DNA of 64,000 nt from Vespula vulgaris. Its lineage: Eukaryota > Arthropoda > Insecta > Hymenoptera > Vespidae. A model generated the notes under the pieces. It did not search any database and had not been told where the DNA came from. It was given only the letters and a program-made list of their open reading frames with translations. The DNA lies in assembly GCF_905475345.1 (NCBI RefSeq), contig NC_066586.1, positions 11,489,900 through 11,553,899 on the forward strand, written 5' to 3'. This document shows, piece by piece, positions 35,905 to 48,676 of this stretch; within the stretch, counting starts at the first letter, position 1, and every line of letters starts with the position of its first letter. The position numbers and the translations under genes are program-made.

Positions 35905-37749
35905 CAAAGAATGAGAAGGAAGACCTGCGAAGGGCTGTTTTCATATATAGACAAGCAAAGAGATGACAGAGGGTGAAAAGGGGTGGAACGGAGGGGGTGT
36001 ACGAAGAGAGTCGGGCTAAAAGGTACGAAGAAGGAGTGCTTTGGTCGTAACGTCGAATAGAACAGGAACATAAAACGTTGGGTAGGAGGGTGCTGCTAGG
36101 AGCGTGTTGGTCTCCTGCAATTTCCTCAGGATCAACAAACTCAGCCCCGTCGGCTTATTAACTTTTATGAGGGGCGATCGTCGAGAGGTAAAAAAGTTGC
36201 GAGACTATGGCGTACTTTTTCTTTCTCTCTTTCTCTCTTTTTCTTTTTTTTCTATTTCGTTCGCTAGCTTTTACTCTTTTTCCAAGAGATGCGAGTCTCC
36301 AAAATTGTCCGAGGGATTCTTCTTCGAGTCGGACAAGTTCGAAGCTTTTCCACTCATAAAATCACGATATGGCTCTATAATTTTTATGAAGTTCCCGTTT
36401 TAGGGAACTACCCTTTTGGTGATATTCCTGTTTTTATAATGTCTCCGTGAAAATTTTGTAATGTTTTTTTTTAGTATTGTTGTTGCGAGTGATTGTATCG
36501 AGTTCAAAGTTATCTTTATTTTTATTTATTTTTTGTTTTCATTCGAACGCGAATCCGCACAAATTTTTTGCCGAAGAAAAACATTTTATCGACATTTTTT
36601 TCGTTTACTCGAATCCAATGGGCCAGGTGTGCTTCGCTAATTGCATCAACGTAAATGATACCGGATGAAAGAATATTTTTGCAGCTCTGCTACGTACATA
36701 TATCTATATTGTTGATAACGTCGTGCGATTAATCAATTGTAAGCGAATATCGTTTTAAAGAGAAAATTTATTTCTAATTGCTTCATGTTGTACCGTCGTA
36801 TAATACAAATTGTCTCTCTCTCATTTTACTGTTTTCTCGCTTGAGGCGGAAATTCATCAGATCGAATCACTTCAAAAGAAAAAACAATTGAGGTTCAGCT
36901 CGAGTATCCTTGCTAATTTGCAATGGACGTTACCGTCGGGTGTTCATTTTTTGCGATATTAAATGCAAACGAGCAATTAGCAAATTTTGAAAAAAAATTC
37001 AAACGCGAAAAGTATCGAATGTTTGATGAAATTCAAAACGATTTCAGTGTGATGATTTGACGATTACTTTTATCCTCCTTTAAAAGGATCTATCTCTTTT
37101 CAAATACGAAAATTTATTCTCGATTATTTCCCGACAGAAATTCACGGCTCGTACTAAACTTGACTTGCATTTTAAAAAAAGAAAAAGAAAGAAGAAAAGA
37201 GAAATAAACGCGTGGGACATGGACAGGAATAATTAAATGTAATGCTTTTAATAGGAACAGCGTGTGCTCTTAAACGACGAAAGCATAATTTCGTAAAAAG
37301 CGTAGACTCGTCATAAAACAAAGAGAGAGAGAGAGAAGGGGGTGGGGAAGAGAAAAGCGGATGAAACGTGATGCAGGTAAAGAACGTAAGAAATTATGGA
37401 AGTCTGATAATAAGATTGCAAATGTTCATGCAAATGCATATTTTTATCGGAAAGTGATAATAATATGAAATCTATAGTTGCCTCAAAAAGTAAGCTAACG
37501 ATTGGCATATGCAGGTAAATGAATATGTTTAATAATAATGAAATATGTTTTAGTAACATATTTTTTTATTTATATACTTTTGTTCATATAAGTAATATAT
37601 GTAATATGTGTTTTTTTTTTATATAAATAATAAAATAATAAACTATCTAAATAATTATATAATACTATATAAATAAGAGGAAAACAATAACTTAATTTTT
37701 TATTAATAAATAAACAACAATAAATGAAAAATGTATATTTTATACATTA

Positions 37750-38770
37750 TGTAACAGCACCAGAAAGTAAGTTAACGTTTTAAAAATAATATTATAAAAA
37801 TGTTAAATATTATTTATTTTAGTTTAACGTGCATTTTTCTTATATAGCTTTAAGGCGATTTGTTTCGGACCATTTTCTTGTTGACATGTGAAATTCTTTT
37901 GAAAATCCATTTTTTTTCGCAGAATCGAATAAATTTTCTTTTAATATATCGATATATCTAATTGTTGTTAATCTGTCATTAATAAATACTAAATTTTCTA
38001 AATCTCAAGTATTGAAGCATCCTCAGATCATTATAGAAGTATCCTTATGTTTCGCGGTCATGTTTACATTGCCTTTTTAAATATCTTTTCCTATTTTTCT
38101 TCGAACATAATAACTTTTATTATTATTCAAGATTTCCAATTTTGATTTGTTGTCTATATAATACTTTCTCAAAAAACCATCGGTTTATTTAAATATTCAT
38201 ACGCAAATTGTAACCGTTTCACAACATTAATTTTTGATATTATGCTTTCTTATAATGTACGCACCCGTAATATTCTGCATCGGCAATTCTTTGCTGAATT
38301 TCTATTATGTAGTTGAATAAGTAAATTTAAATTGCTTTTTATTTCGTTTACTGTCACTAATGGATCCTTTTTTATTTTTCGAATTATTAAATTATTCTGA
38401 CGACGTGTTGTTTTCCGCTTTCGTCTAATTTTTAGTTTCGTTTTGGTATGTCCAGTCTTTTCAGTTGTGTCACAAATCTTTTTAAGGCCTACCTTTGATA
38501 AATTATACCGTTCTGCAATTATTAATAAAGGATAATCAGTCTTTCTTTATTCAAATATTTTTCATTTCTCTTCTACAAATCGTTCTCCTTCTCTTGTCAT
38601 TTTCTATAGGAATAATATTATTTTGTTTATTTATCAAGCATTTGTATATTAGAAGTTATATTTTTTTAAGTTACAATTGTTGAATAGCTTAAAAATTAAT
38701 TAATAATTATTTATTGAAAGAAAAATACAATTTATATCATTAACTTATTTACTGTTATATAAATACGTAA
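37750..38770 (-). mobile_element. Decayed Tc1-like DNA transposon
   Basis: Minus-strand translation shows a Tc1 transposase in the right order but with stops and frame shifts. From about 38500 down: a basic helix-turn-helix/linker region (IRRKRKTTRRQNNLIIRK and IKKDPLVTVNEIKSNLN). At about 38230-38150: KRLQFAYEYLNKPMVF, which matches the Tc1 segment before the second catalytic Asp. From 38061 to about 37870: IMI*GCFN, NLVFINDRLT and YIDILKENLFDSAKKNG, matching the C-terminal part of the family. In IMI*GCF the family tryptophan codon is now TGA. AAAGTAAGTTAACG near 37764-37777 and AACTTATTTACTGTTA near 38741-38756 may be remnants of inverted ends, but the match is weak. The element is non-functional. 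Confidence 0.8.
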
Positions 38771-40533
38771 TGATGAATGTAAACTTAATAGTATTTTGTT
38801 AAAAATGCGATTAAAATAGAGAACGATCATTCTTACTAACGCACTTGTGTTTGAAAAGAAAAATATATTCAGCTGACGTAGCAGTAAGACATTCATCTAT
38901 TTGTTTATATTCAAATCGATAACGACTTAATCTTCTTATCGAGACACCCGTAGATAAAAATTTGTTTAGTTTTTAGGAAGTTTCAGATATGTATTATTTA
39001 TATTATATATATTGTACATATTTTTTTAAATATGCAAAATTATTTTGCATAATTCATTTACGCTTGTCATATTTATTTTTAAATTCTATATTTACTGCAT
39101 TTTCAATTTTGCAATTTACCGCAAGCAGAATCAAAATTTCGGGAATTTACTCAGACTCATAACATTCTATAACATACACAACCATTATATACAGTACCAA
39201 GTAATTCTCCGTGAAATGACAACAAATACAGCTCTGGTGTTCTTGAGTTTACAAGCCTGCGATAATGCTACAATATATGTATATACTTTAGTACAATTCG
39301 AAACAGCGAATTGTATAACATTAATATATGTAGTATGACATTTAAATATATTTCATTTGTATTTTTATATTGATAACATTTATTTCAACATGAACAGTTC
39401 GTACAAAATTTAGTATTCATAAAAACCTGTTTTTTATTAAATGTTACCAAATAATATGAAAACGTTAGAGATAAGTGTAACGATGTTAATCAATTTGATT
39501 TAATTATTACATGATTTTTAATGAAAAAAATTTGAATCTATAAATTTTGGAAAGATAATTATATCGAAATGCAGTTTTGAAGATTCTGGATATAATATAT
39601 ATTTGAAATTCTGGATATAAAACTATATTACAAATCGCAAAAATTTTGAAAAGCGAAATTGTTAAAGAACCAGTGTAAAATTAAAGGTTTCTTTACTGAA
39701 TTAAATTCAAATATTCTCCGATCACGTCGTATAGATAATGTTGAACGATCATTCTTTCTATGGAAATTGATCTTATCTGATAAACGTTATCAATTATCTA
39801 TAACTAATATAAAAAGAATGCTTGTAGTTTAATGTGATTTAAATTATAATTATAATAATAATATAATTATTGTACGTTTTCAATATACTTATAATATTTC
39901 ACTTCTTTTTGCATACATATATTGTTATACATATGCATACGTTCATATATTATATTTTCATATTTCAATATGTGATTTGCATATTTCAACATATTTTAAG
40001 TGCATAAACATTCCCACATTTATCTGATGATATTGTCAAAAAGGGAGAAGAAAAAGGATTAGCAAGGAAAAAAAAAGAAATAAACGGATGCAAAATTCCA
40101 TCGAAAAAGTTTGATTTCGTGAAACTTTCGTCGGCTACAGTTGGCTATGTGAATTTCACAGATATTTACGTGCAAATATCGCATTCGTTTTTCCCTCGGT
40201 ACGATGAAGTTTCTTTCTTAGCGTTTGCACATAAATCTCTCGTGAAGATTTTTGCGGCCATGGCAAAAGGGAAGTATATCTTCATTTTCCATCGTCGAGT
40301 TTCGCCAGAGGCTCTTCGGTCCTTTGGGCTTCTTCCTTCCAACTAATTCGTAGGCGATCTTTCTACGTGAACGTTGCATTCTAGCACCGATTCATGAATT
40401 AAACAACGTGAGCTAGCTCCACATCCACAGGCTGTTTTGTTTGCGGTAACGTATGCGAGGAAACACGTTAAAGATGTGTGAGTGAACGCTGGTACTTCCC
40501 CTTTCTCTTACTCATGGGAAATTCGAGAGAGAA

Positions 40534-40570
<37 letters not shown>

Positions 40571-41137
40571 GAAAACAAATTAGAAAATAATGGAGTCCAA
40601 GAAATTATCTACGACCGATCGGCAATTGGTCCATTCGAGAATCAGCAATTTTTTTCTTTTTAGATCGTCTAAGCCACCCTTCGAGGCACCCTTCCTAAAC
40701 GAAAGGTTCCCAAGTACGAAAGTTCACGAAGGTAACACTTGAAGGAATCTCGCTTTTATTTGTCCTCTCATCGACTTTCCAGAAGCTTTTTTTTTAGACG
40801 CATAATTGCGTTGCTGCGTGTTTTTCTTCGCTGAACGTAAACTTGTTTTCTAGATTTTTTTTCTCCTCTTTCCTTTCTTTTTTTTTTGGAAAACAATACG
40901 ATACTAATTTGCGAAAAAAGAAAAAATCATGTTGAAATGTAGCATACACCTAAATATTGTTTCGTTCTTGGCAGGTTGAATGCGTCTTTAAAACGTTTTC
41001 TTCATTTTATCGTTTATTTTACTTTCTTACATTTAACGAACACTTAGCATAATTGCTTCGCATGATCGAAAATGTTCGATTAATTCGTTTTACTTGTTTT
41101 ATTGATCTTTTTAGATGATTTGCACATTGTATTGCAC

Positions 41138-41138
<1 letters not shown>

Positions 41139-41200
<62 letters not shown>
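41139..41200. repeat. (TC)n microsatellite
   Basis: About 30 TC units with one TTTC interruption near the start. Confidence 0.95.
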
Positions 41201-41201
<1 letters not shown>

Positions 41202-43399
41202 AAAGAGCCACTTTGCTAGTTTAGACGTTTAACGAGGTGATCATGGCAACTCATTTGTTTGAAACTTTCTGAGAATACGTAATCTACATGCAAGAATTTC
41301 ATACATGTAAATATTAATAGCATTCGTTTATTTTAATTTCACTTTACACGAGTACGATATAATTGTGATCGTTAAATAGGTTCTAAGTATAATAATATTT
41401 CATATGATGTTTCATATAATATTTCCTTTTATACGAGTACATAATCATAAGTGTTAAATAGGTCTTTCGAAAAGGGATTTTAGTAAATCTAGTAAGAGAA
41501 TGATAAAATAGAAAGGAGAGTCTGTTTCTAAAGCGATTACTCTCTAATGGTAGCGCAGGATGACATTGTGGTTTATCTCTTGATGTTTCTATATCGACGA
41601 GAACGACGTAAAGAAGCAGCTTGAAGAGGAAGAGAAGGAAAAGTTCAGATTAGGAGCTTTACCTCGGAGTCCTTCGTCAAGGACGATCGTGCTCGTTTAG
41701 CCGCTTAGCCTCGATCTTCCAGGCTTTACAATTAAGCTCCCGCGTTTGCCGGTGACGTACATCGTGAGGGAAAGCTTCTTCGTAATTATGTTACGTCATT
41801 AAGGACATTGTTAACCCTTGGGAATATTCGAGAACGTTGGAATCGTCGTCTCTGCGGTTACTGCTCCTCTGCCTGCTAAGAAATACAATCATGTCCAATA
41901 CTCGATTTCATTTCAATACGAAGCAAATAGCTTTCGCTTAATTATATTTTCTCACTGGATATTATTCGGTTAATGAGATGAAAGGAAGAATGAGTAAAAG
42001 GGAGACCGAGAAAAAGATTTTCAAATGCCTGATCCGTGAAGATTTCTCGAGACCTACTATTTTTTATTGTTGTACGAAACGCTCGTCTTTGAGAATTCAT
42101 TGAGTGTTTATTTAATAGATTTCGTAGACAAAATTAAAGATCCTTAGTCATTGCTTATTTGTGTTTCAGACATTCCTTATGAATATTCAGTTTTCCGGTA
42201 TTTCCTAAACAAGAGAAAAACTCAAAAGGTAAACTCGTAGGTTAAATATTTGTCTTAAGTTTATCTTTGAAATATTTATGTTATAATGGTAACTTTGTAC
42301 AGTCACATCGTCTTTAAATATAATCTAGTCGAATAATACGGATACATCTCGAATCAATCAAATATTCCCTTCCTTTCACTTTTCTTCATTTTTTTTCTTC
42401 TCCCTTTATTTTTATCTTTCCCTTTTTCCCTAATTTTTCTAACCGGTTTGCCGGCTGATTAGTCGCTTCGGAGAACTCTAAAAGTAGCGATCCACTTGAG
42501 AGTTTTTTGCGATAATTACTCTCGAAAGTACTCTCATATTTTGTACCCATTTAAGAACAATTTCAAGAATTTTTATTCTCAGATAATCACGTTCGCCGAG
42601 AGTTTACTATTACCAAGAACGCTTAATACTGTGTTCTTTTGAGATTCGTCCATGTCCATCTAAATAAGTATTATATTTACGTTCGTTTGTTTTGTTGCTC
42701 GATTTTGGATAAGAGCCAGATAACCTTTACATTCCTTTGTTCAAAATATTTTTACTTCATGTATTGTTATTAATTTGAAGGTCTTCTACAATTTTATCTT
42801 TCTACGTATTTTCGTATTTGTCATTCCTCGATAATTATTATCGTAAATGTTATTTTCGCTAACAAGAAATATATTATCGAGGTTTAATTTACGATAATTT
42901 AATTCTCAAGTGGACTTAAACACAAATAAGCCTCTTCAAAACACAATAGTTTTATTTTACGAATTTCATGTTCTTAGAATTTTCAAAAAAAGCATCATGC
43001 TGTATAAGATAATAATCCAGTTTAACGTCGTCGTAAGTTTATATGAAAATTTCTAAATTACTTATTCGCTTTAATATTAGTTTTCTTCTCACTGAACATC
43101 AAAATCGTTCGTTCACTTTCAGACTATCCAGTCACTCGCGAAGTTTTGCATCAAGGAAGCGTAATTTTCATCTTAATGAGAGTTCGTTTCGTGTTCGAGA
43201 TTTAACTTGAAGCTCTTCTTCATGGTTTTCGAGTCCGATTTGCGGCGTACGCACTACTGATCGATTACGAGCCGCTTGTGAAATGAGAAATATACCCGAG
43301 GCCTCCTTTAGCGTGAAAAAGATTTCATTGAAATCAGCTTCGTTCATGTTTCTATCGTTCGTAGCGTAGCGAAATTCAAGTAGCGTAGCGAGAAGGATG

Positions 43400-43459
43400 G
43401 AGAGAGAGAAAGAAAGAATGAGAAAGAGAGGGAGGGAGAGAGAGAGAGAGAGAGAGAGA
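43400..43459. repeat. GA-rich microsatellite
   Basis: Interrupted GA/GAAA/GGGA units that become pure (GA)n over the last 20 bp or so. Confidence 0.85.
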
Positions 43460-44033
43460 CAAACGGAGACAGAATGAGTGAGATAAACAGATCAACGGCC
43501 GAGAATAACCAATCTAGTTTGCGCCAATTCGAGAAGAGGAGGAACGAACAAATTGCCAGGTACGTATAATAAAGGGGCATACGTTTTTCAATTTATTTAT
43601 TTTTTGTTTTTCTTTCTTTTCTTTAATTTTTTGATAATACTCTTACCTTATCGTTGTAAGTGACATTATCTTAGAAACTATTCTTTTAACGATTTTTCGT
43701 ATTTGTTCTCAGATTAACAATATAAAAAAAAGATACGTGTACGGGAACACAGTTAATTAGACGTAGTTTGATCGATTAGATTTCGTAATTAAAGTTAAAC
43801 GTAACCAAGCACTCTCAAGAAATTGATAAACGTATAATATCGAATAGAATTTATCTCGTAATATCAGCGAAACTGTGATTGATTAAATAGATGTGAATGG
43901 TCTCTTAGAATTTCATCTTGCGAATAATAGTTATACAATACTGTGTATCTATATACTATCTGGTAGAGGTTGGAAAGATCTCAGTACGGGGTCGAATGTA
44001 TCTGCGGACGGTTCGCTTAAGAGTTCTACGAAA

Positions 44034-45153
44034 ATGTATTTACGTTGGACTAATTTGTGTTTTTACGTTTTCATTGTGTCCTGTTTCATTTGCTTCGAGG
44101 TGAAAAGTGAGTTTAATGTTAAATCGCCTGACAGGAAGTTAAAGATTCTCGGGATATTCCCACATCCCGGAAAAAGTCATTTCTTCGTTATTCAACCTAT
44201 ATTAGAAGAATTAGCCAGACGTGGACATGAACTAACAGTGATCTCATATTTTCCAAGAACGAACAGTAGCAAGGCAAGGGAACCATTACCTAATTACAAG
44301 GAGATCAGTCTGGTCGATGAGAATTATATAGTTAACGAGGATTCGATCGATCTAAGCAAAATACGTCACTTACCGATCATTACTTTATTAATGGAATTAA
44401 ATCATCTTAAAAATCGTGGTCAAATTAGTTGTGACAATGGGCTGAGCAATCCAAAGATTCTCGAACTTCTTCGTTCAAACCAGAAATTCGACTTAATTTT
44501 CATAGAGAACTTCAACACCGATTGTTTCTTGAGTATAGTACATAAGTATAAGGTGCCTTTCGTGGGAATAACAACTTGTCAGATCATGTCCTGGACGAAT
44601 AATCATATTGGAAATCCCGATGACGAAGCTAACATACCTTCTGTATTCGGACAGAGAAAAAAACCAATGAGCTTCTTCGATAGAACTGCAAATTTCTTAT
44701 GGATCCATATACAAAATATTTTATTTGATTTCTGGTACCACTGGTATCATCGTATCTCAGCCGAAAAACTTTTTGGATCCGATTTGCCAAGATTCAAAGA
44801 TATTGCCAAAGAGCAATCGATTTTATTGGCGAACACGCATTGGTCTCTCCATGGTTCCAGACCATTACTTCCAAACGTCATTGAAATTGGTGGTGTTCAT
44901 CTGCCGTCTTCAACGAAGCCACTACCACAAGACATTGCTAAGTTTCTCGATGAAGCGAAGGAAGGTGTATTGTACTTTTGCCTTGGATCCATGATCAAAA
45001 CATCATCGATGCCACCGGCCAAACTTCAGGCTATTATCAAGGTCCTCGGTTCTATACCAAGAAAAGTAATCTGGAAATGGGAAACTGATGATTTCCTTGA
45101 CAAACCTGACAACGTTTTCATCAGCAAATGGTTACCACAATTCGACATATTAA
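44034..45153 (+). CDS. UDP-glycosyltransferase, first coding exon
   Basis: This exon encodes about 373 residues; its final base begins a split codon. I chose the ATG at 44034 because it starts a good signal peptide (MYLRWTNLCFYVFIVSCF, then FEVKS). An in-frame ATG at 43893 would bury that peptide. The N-terminal acceptor-binding domain has the family motif IFPHPGKSHFFVIQPILEE with the catalytic histidine at about residue 49 and RGHELTVIS. The donor domain starts with the GVLYFCLGSM strand, and the exon ends in WLPQFDIL, the first part of the UGT signature. Such enzymes are anchored in the ER and add a sugar (glucose in insects) from a UDP-sugar to small lipophilic compounds; the substrate is unknown. 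The donor at 45154 reads GTAAGT. The next exon in frame and in content is 15.6 kb away at 60710. Confidence 0.9.
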
Positions 45154-45507
45154 GTAAGTAGAAAACAAATCGATCAATTCGATCAATCTAGAATTAGACA
45201 GAGCGAATCGAGTTTTCGTTGTCGTTTATTTTGTTTTCTAAAACTAACTGACCTTACTATTTTTCATTTCTTCTTGCTGATAACGATGGTGTAATCGTAT
45301 TGCATATTTCCTTGTGTACTTTGTAATTGAGATTCATCTGTTGATCAACAAGATTGATTTCCCGTACGAAATGAGTATTTATGTGTATCGTATGTGTACT
45401 GTATATGCATTTAGTAAGTAAACATTCGTATATTATATATCTATAATAGCTACATAGAGAGAGAGAGATGAGGAAAGTAACACAGATATACTATACGCAT
45501 ACAAAAT

Positions 45508-45546
45508 AGTGTGTGTATATATATATATATATTATATATACACACT
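45508..45546. repeat. Inverted repeat / hairpin around (TA)n
   Basis: AGTGTGTGTATATATA on the left pairs with TATATATACACACT on the right through a TA core. This may form a cruciform but is probably microsatellite-derived. Confidence 0.6.
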
Positions 45547-46149
45547 GTAATATACGTATTCTCTGAACATATAATGTATATATAATACGTATATATCATA
45601 TAATACGCATACAACGTACATATAATACTCATATATCATAAGTAAGCTTTACGATTAGATTAGATAATTAAAGATTAGATTAACAGATGCTCAATATCTG
45701 ATAATTTAATCTTTTTAATGTTTTTTGGACATATATAATAACACAAAAGATAAAGAATCAAACCATTTTTCTCATTGATATTTCCGACGGAAAATTAATG
45801 ATCCTTAGACATCGTGAACAATCGTTCCCGTCAATTTTTCATTTCGGTGTAAGTACGCAGGTAAAAAGATTTTTCGAATGGCTTTGACGTAGAGACGATC
45901 AATGGAAGTTCTCCTGTAGGACATCGTATGGTTCAATATCTTCGTAACGGTGATATTACGTATCACGTTCAACTATAAATTTCCTTCTTGAAATATTGAG
46001 TACAAAGAAATCGTGGTCGTGTTAAACGAAATCAATTAATTAACGTTTGGATAGTTTCGCGTCATTTACTGGACATTTACGACCTATGTTCCTTTGATCT
46101 CTAAATTAATTTTATTGAAAAAGAAAATAAGGTATTGCAATTTCGAGAA

Positions 46150-46870
46150 GTAATTATTTCAAGTAAGCCTATCCAATCAATTTTGGAGTCTAACAGGGAC
46201 GTGTGCTTGGATATGTCTTGTATCTTATTTATACTCTAGATATATCAATTTCTATAAAAGTAACTACAGATGATAAGGTAATTTTTGCCTCTCACGATGA
46301 TGAGCTATTAAAAAAAGCTATAAAATTATTATTATTATTGATTTAAATCTATTAAAATTTGCAAAAGTATCTAAATAATAGTTACGTGACCTGCAAATTG
46401 AAATAAATGAAAATAAACTAAACCACATGCGACTTTCATCTTATGAAAAAATTCATGTCCAAAAATTAAACGATATAGTAATTCCACGAAAGAACTCACT
46501 ATCATGATTTTAGATAGAAGATCAATATGGGAAAAATGTGTACAGACGAAATCTCGGCTTTAAATAAAAGCTAAAAAATAAAAGCCAAGACATGGCTGAG
46601 AAGACATTTTAAAATGAAAAAGTCGAATTACTGACTGTGAGTTATGGTCTGTAATTCGAATACAGAAATTTTAAATAGATCTCAAGATTTGAAATCGAAA
46701 ATTCTTTGTAATATATATAATGTCCCATAATACGTTTCCTATAACATAATACATAACGATTTGGGAATACTCATAATTAAACAAGAGATATCAAACTACA
46801 GCAATCGCCATATATGACAGTTATCAGAGCATGAAAATCCATTAGCTTTAGATTTGCCTTATATATACTC
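46150..46870 (+). mobile_element. Decayed Jockey-like non-LTR retrotransposon (reverse transcriptase 3' part)
   Basis: Plus-strand translation, with several stops and frame shifts, follows the Jockey-clade reverse transcriptase. Near 46184 it reads FGV*QGRVLGYVLYLIYTLD, with a stop at the proline of the family GVPQGSVLGP motif. Near 46265 it reads TTDDKVIFASHDDEL, in place of the FADDTAIL active-site strand. The C-terminal end near 46745-46860 has NDLGILIIKQEI and SEHENPLALDLP, typical of the last part of the ORF. It is a 5'-truncated, inactive insertion inside the UGT intron, in the same orientation as the host gene. Confidence 0.8.
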
Positions 46871-48649
46871 ATATTAGTATGAATATACAAATGAAAAAAA
46901 TATTCCTTAAATTTGATAAACAGATTTAATAATTAATATAATAATAACTTACAACTGTTGATCATATACTTATGTATTATATGTAGATACAAATTCAATT
47001 ATCTAATGTAACCATTATACTAAATTATTTCACATACTACGATATAATTACAACATATTTATTTATAATTCCCTCCACAGAGAATTATTTAAAGTTAATA
47101 AAAAAGAAAGAAAAAAGAAAAGAAGGTGTTTATAAATTTAAAGTTGTAAAATTCTTTTTTCACTAGTTAAGAGAACAATTAAATTTATTGAGTGGATATG
47201 AAGTCAATAATTATTTTTATAATAAATTGTATAATTATTTTTACAATTATTTTTTTATAAATTTAATATAACAATAATTGCACGACAAACTATTCAGAAC
47301 GATAGGGTATAAGAATGTGTGTGAAAAAAATTGAGTATTTGTTATTATAATAAACTATCGATTATTACGATTAACTCTTTAAATTGTAAAAAGAAAAACT
47401 GATTGTTCACAACTATAAAAATAATTATGTAAATAATCGATATATTTTTAATCAATATTTACAAATCGAAATAATTCCAAGCTAATTTCAGAAAACATTA
47501 TATCTTTTGATCTTTTATTTAATTAGATATTTATTAGCATTTTTCTCATACAATTATGTAAGTCATGCTTCATAAGAAAAGCAACGTTAAGATATCAAAC
47601 ATCGACATTACGACAGTATAGAATTTCACCTTGGACATTCGTATGCTCTTATGTTGTGTCTTAAATTAGACACGTTATACGAACGTTTTAAAAATAAGCA
47701 TCTCATCACAAGACTAATTACCGCAGAGAAGTTGTTGAATAGATTCGTATATAGCACAATTAGTGTATATGAAAACAAACAAATTTAATTTAAAATACCG
47801 CGAGTGTTCATGCATTCTCTTTATAAAAAAAAAAAAAAAAACACATTGGGAATGAATATATTTACATGAATGAATATCGAACAATCATTAATTTTTTAAA
47901 TACAATTCATTAATTTTGATCTATTTTCTTTTAACTGTTAAGAATAATATTATATATCTGTTAGTTATAGTTTTAGGTAAATATATCTGTTAGTATAGTA
48001 ATATCTGTTAGTTATAGTATAGGTAGATATAATTTTAGTTTAGATACATAATTAATAAAATTATTAAATTATATATCCATTAATATTAAAGTTATACTAA
48101 CGAAAAAATAATGTTATTATAACTTTCGTTACGAAATTTAATGAAAAATTAAATTGTTGCACACATGTTACATTATACATTAACATTTTCATGAGTCACG
48201 TAAGTACACACATGTGGATGGCAACCCAGATGCTAATTTGAAACGCTTTTTGTTTTTCACTTTCAACACTTTGTCCATATATGTGTACGTTTCAGTATTT
48301 TCAACAATAATTAAATGTTTTTCCTATGTTTTAATAAAATTAGGGCCAACATTCCTGTTTCATTATTTGACTTAAACATTGTTAATAAAATCTATTTTTG
48401 TGTGTCTGCATGTGTGCACATAAACAAAATTGAAGAGAGAATTATTATAAACGTTAAATTAATAATAATAAACATTACAATATGTTTTACAATTTCAAGA
48501 TTAAATACAATTAAGAGTCATCAAGACAGATTTCATTTGCCATGGAACCTTTCACGTACTCGTACGAGATCCTGTCTTGTCATCGATCGAGAGCACGTGT
48601 GCAACTCTTTGCGAACACGTGGTCGATACTTTCTTGGAATTATTGAGAG

Positions 48650-48676
48650 GAGAAGGAGGAGGAGGAGGAGGAGGAG
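48650..48676. repeat. (GGA)n trinucleotide tract
   Basis: About nine AGG/GGA units within a longer purine-rich stretch to about 48725. Confidence 0.85.

Larger units (their letters stand above)
29777..37480. other. Gene-poor region with microsatellites and CpG-richer islands
   Basis: I find no supported gene. The many ORFs here are translations of (GA)n, (TC)n, (AAT)n and poly-T tracts. Main repeats: (TC)n 29850-29889; (GC)n then (GA)n 30970-31003; GA-rich 31183-31240; (AAT)n 31822-31912; (TC)n 32900-32931 and 33420-33442; (TA)n then (GA)n 35840-35904. Unique-looking, higher-GC stretches stand out at 30840-31160, 32800-32890, 35460-35780 and 35980-36200. They could be regulatory elements or untranslated exons of a distant gene. 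Confidence 0.5.
38780..44033. other. Gene-poor region upstream of the UGT gene
   Basis: No supported gene. Roughly 38.8-40.1 kb is AT-rich. CpG-richer, unique-looking sequence lies at 40100-40750, 41540-41880 and 43120-43400. Microsatellites: (GA)n 40540-40566, (TC)n 41139-41200, GA-rich 43400-43459. The ORF at 40119-40346 (75 codons) resembles no family I know. The UGT promoter should lie just left of 44034 or further upstream if there is an untranslated exon. Confidence 0.45.

Noticed and set aside
40119..40346. 75-codon plus-strand ORF in a CpG-richer block
   Set aside because: It gives a plausible-looking peptide but resembles no family I know and is isolated. The block may be regulatory.
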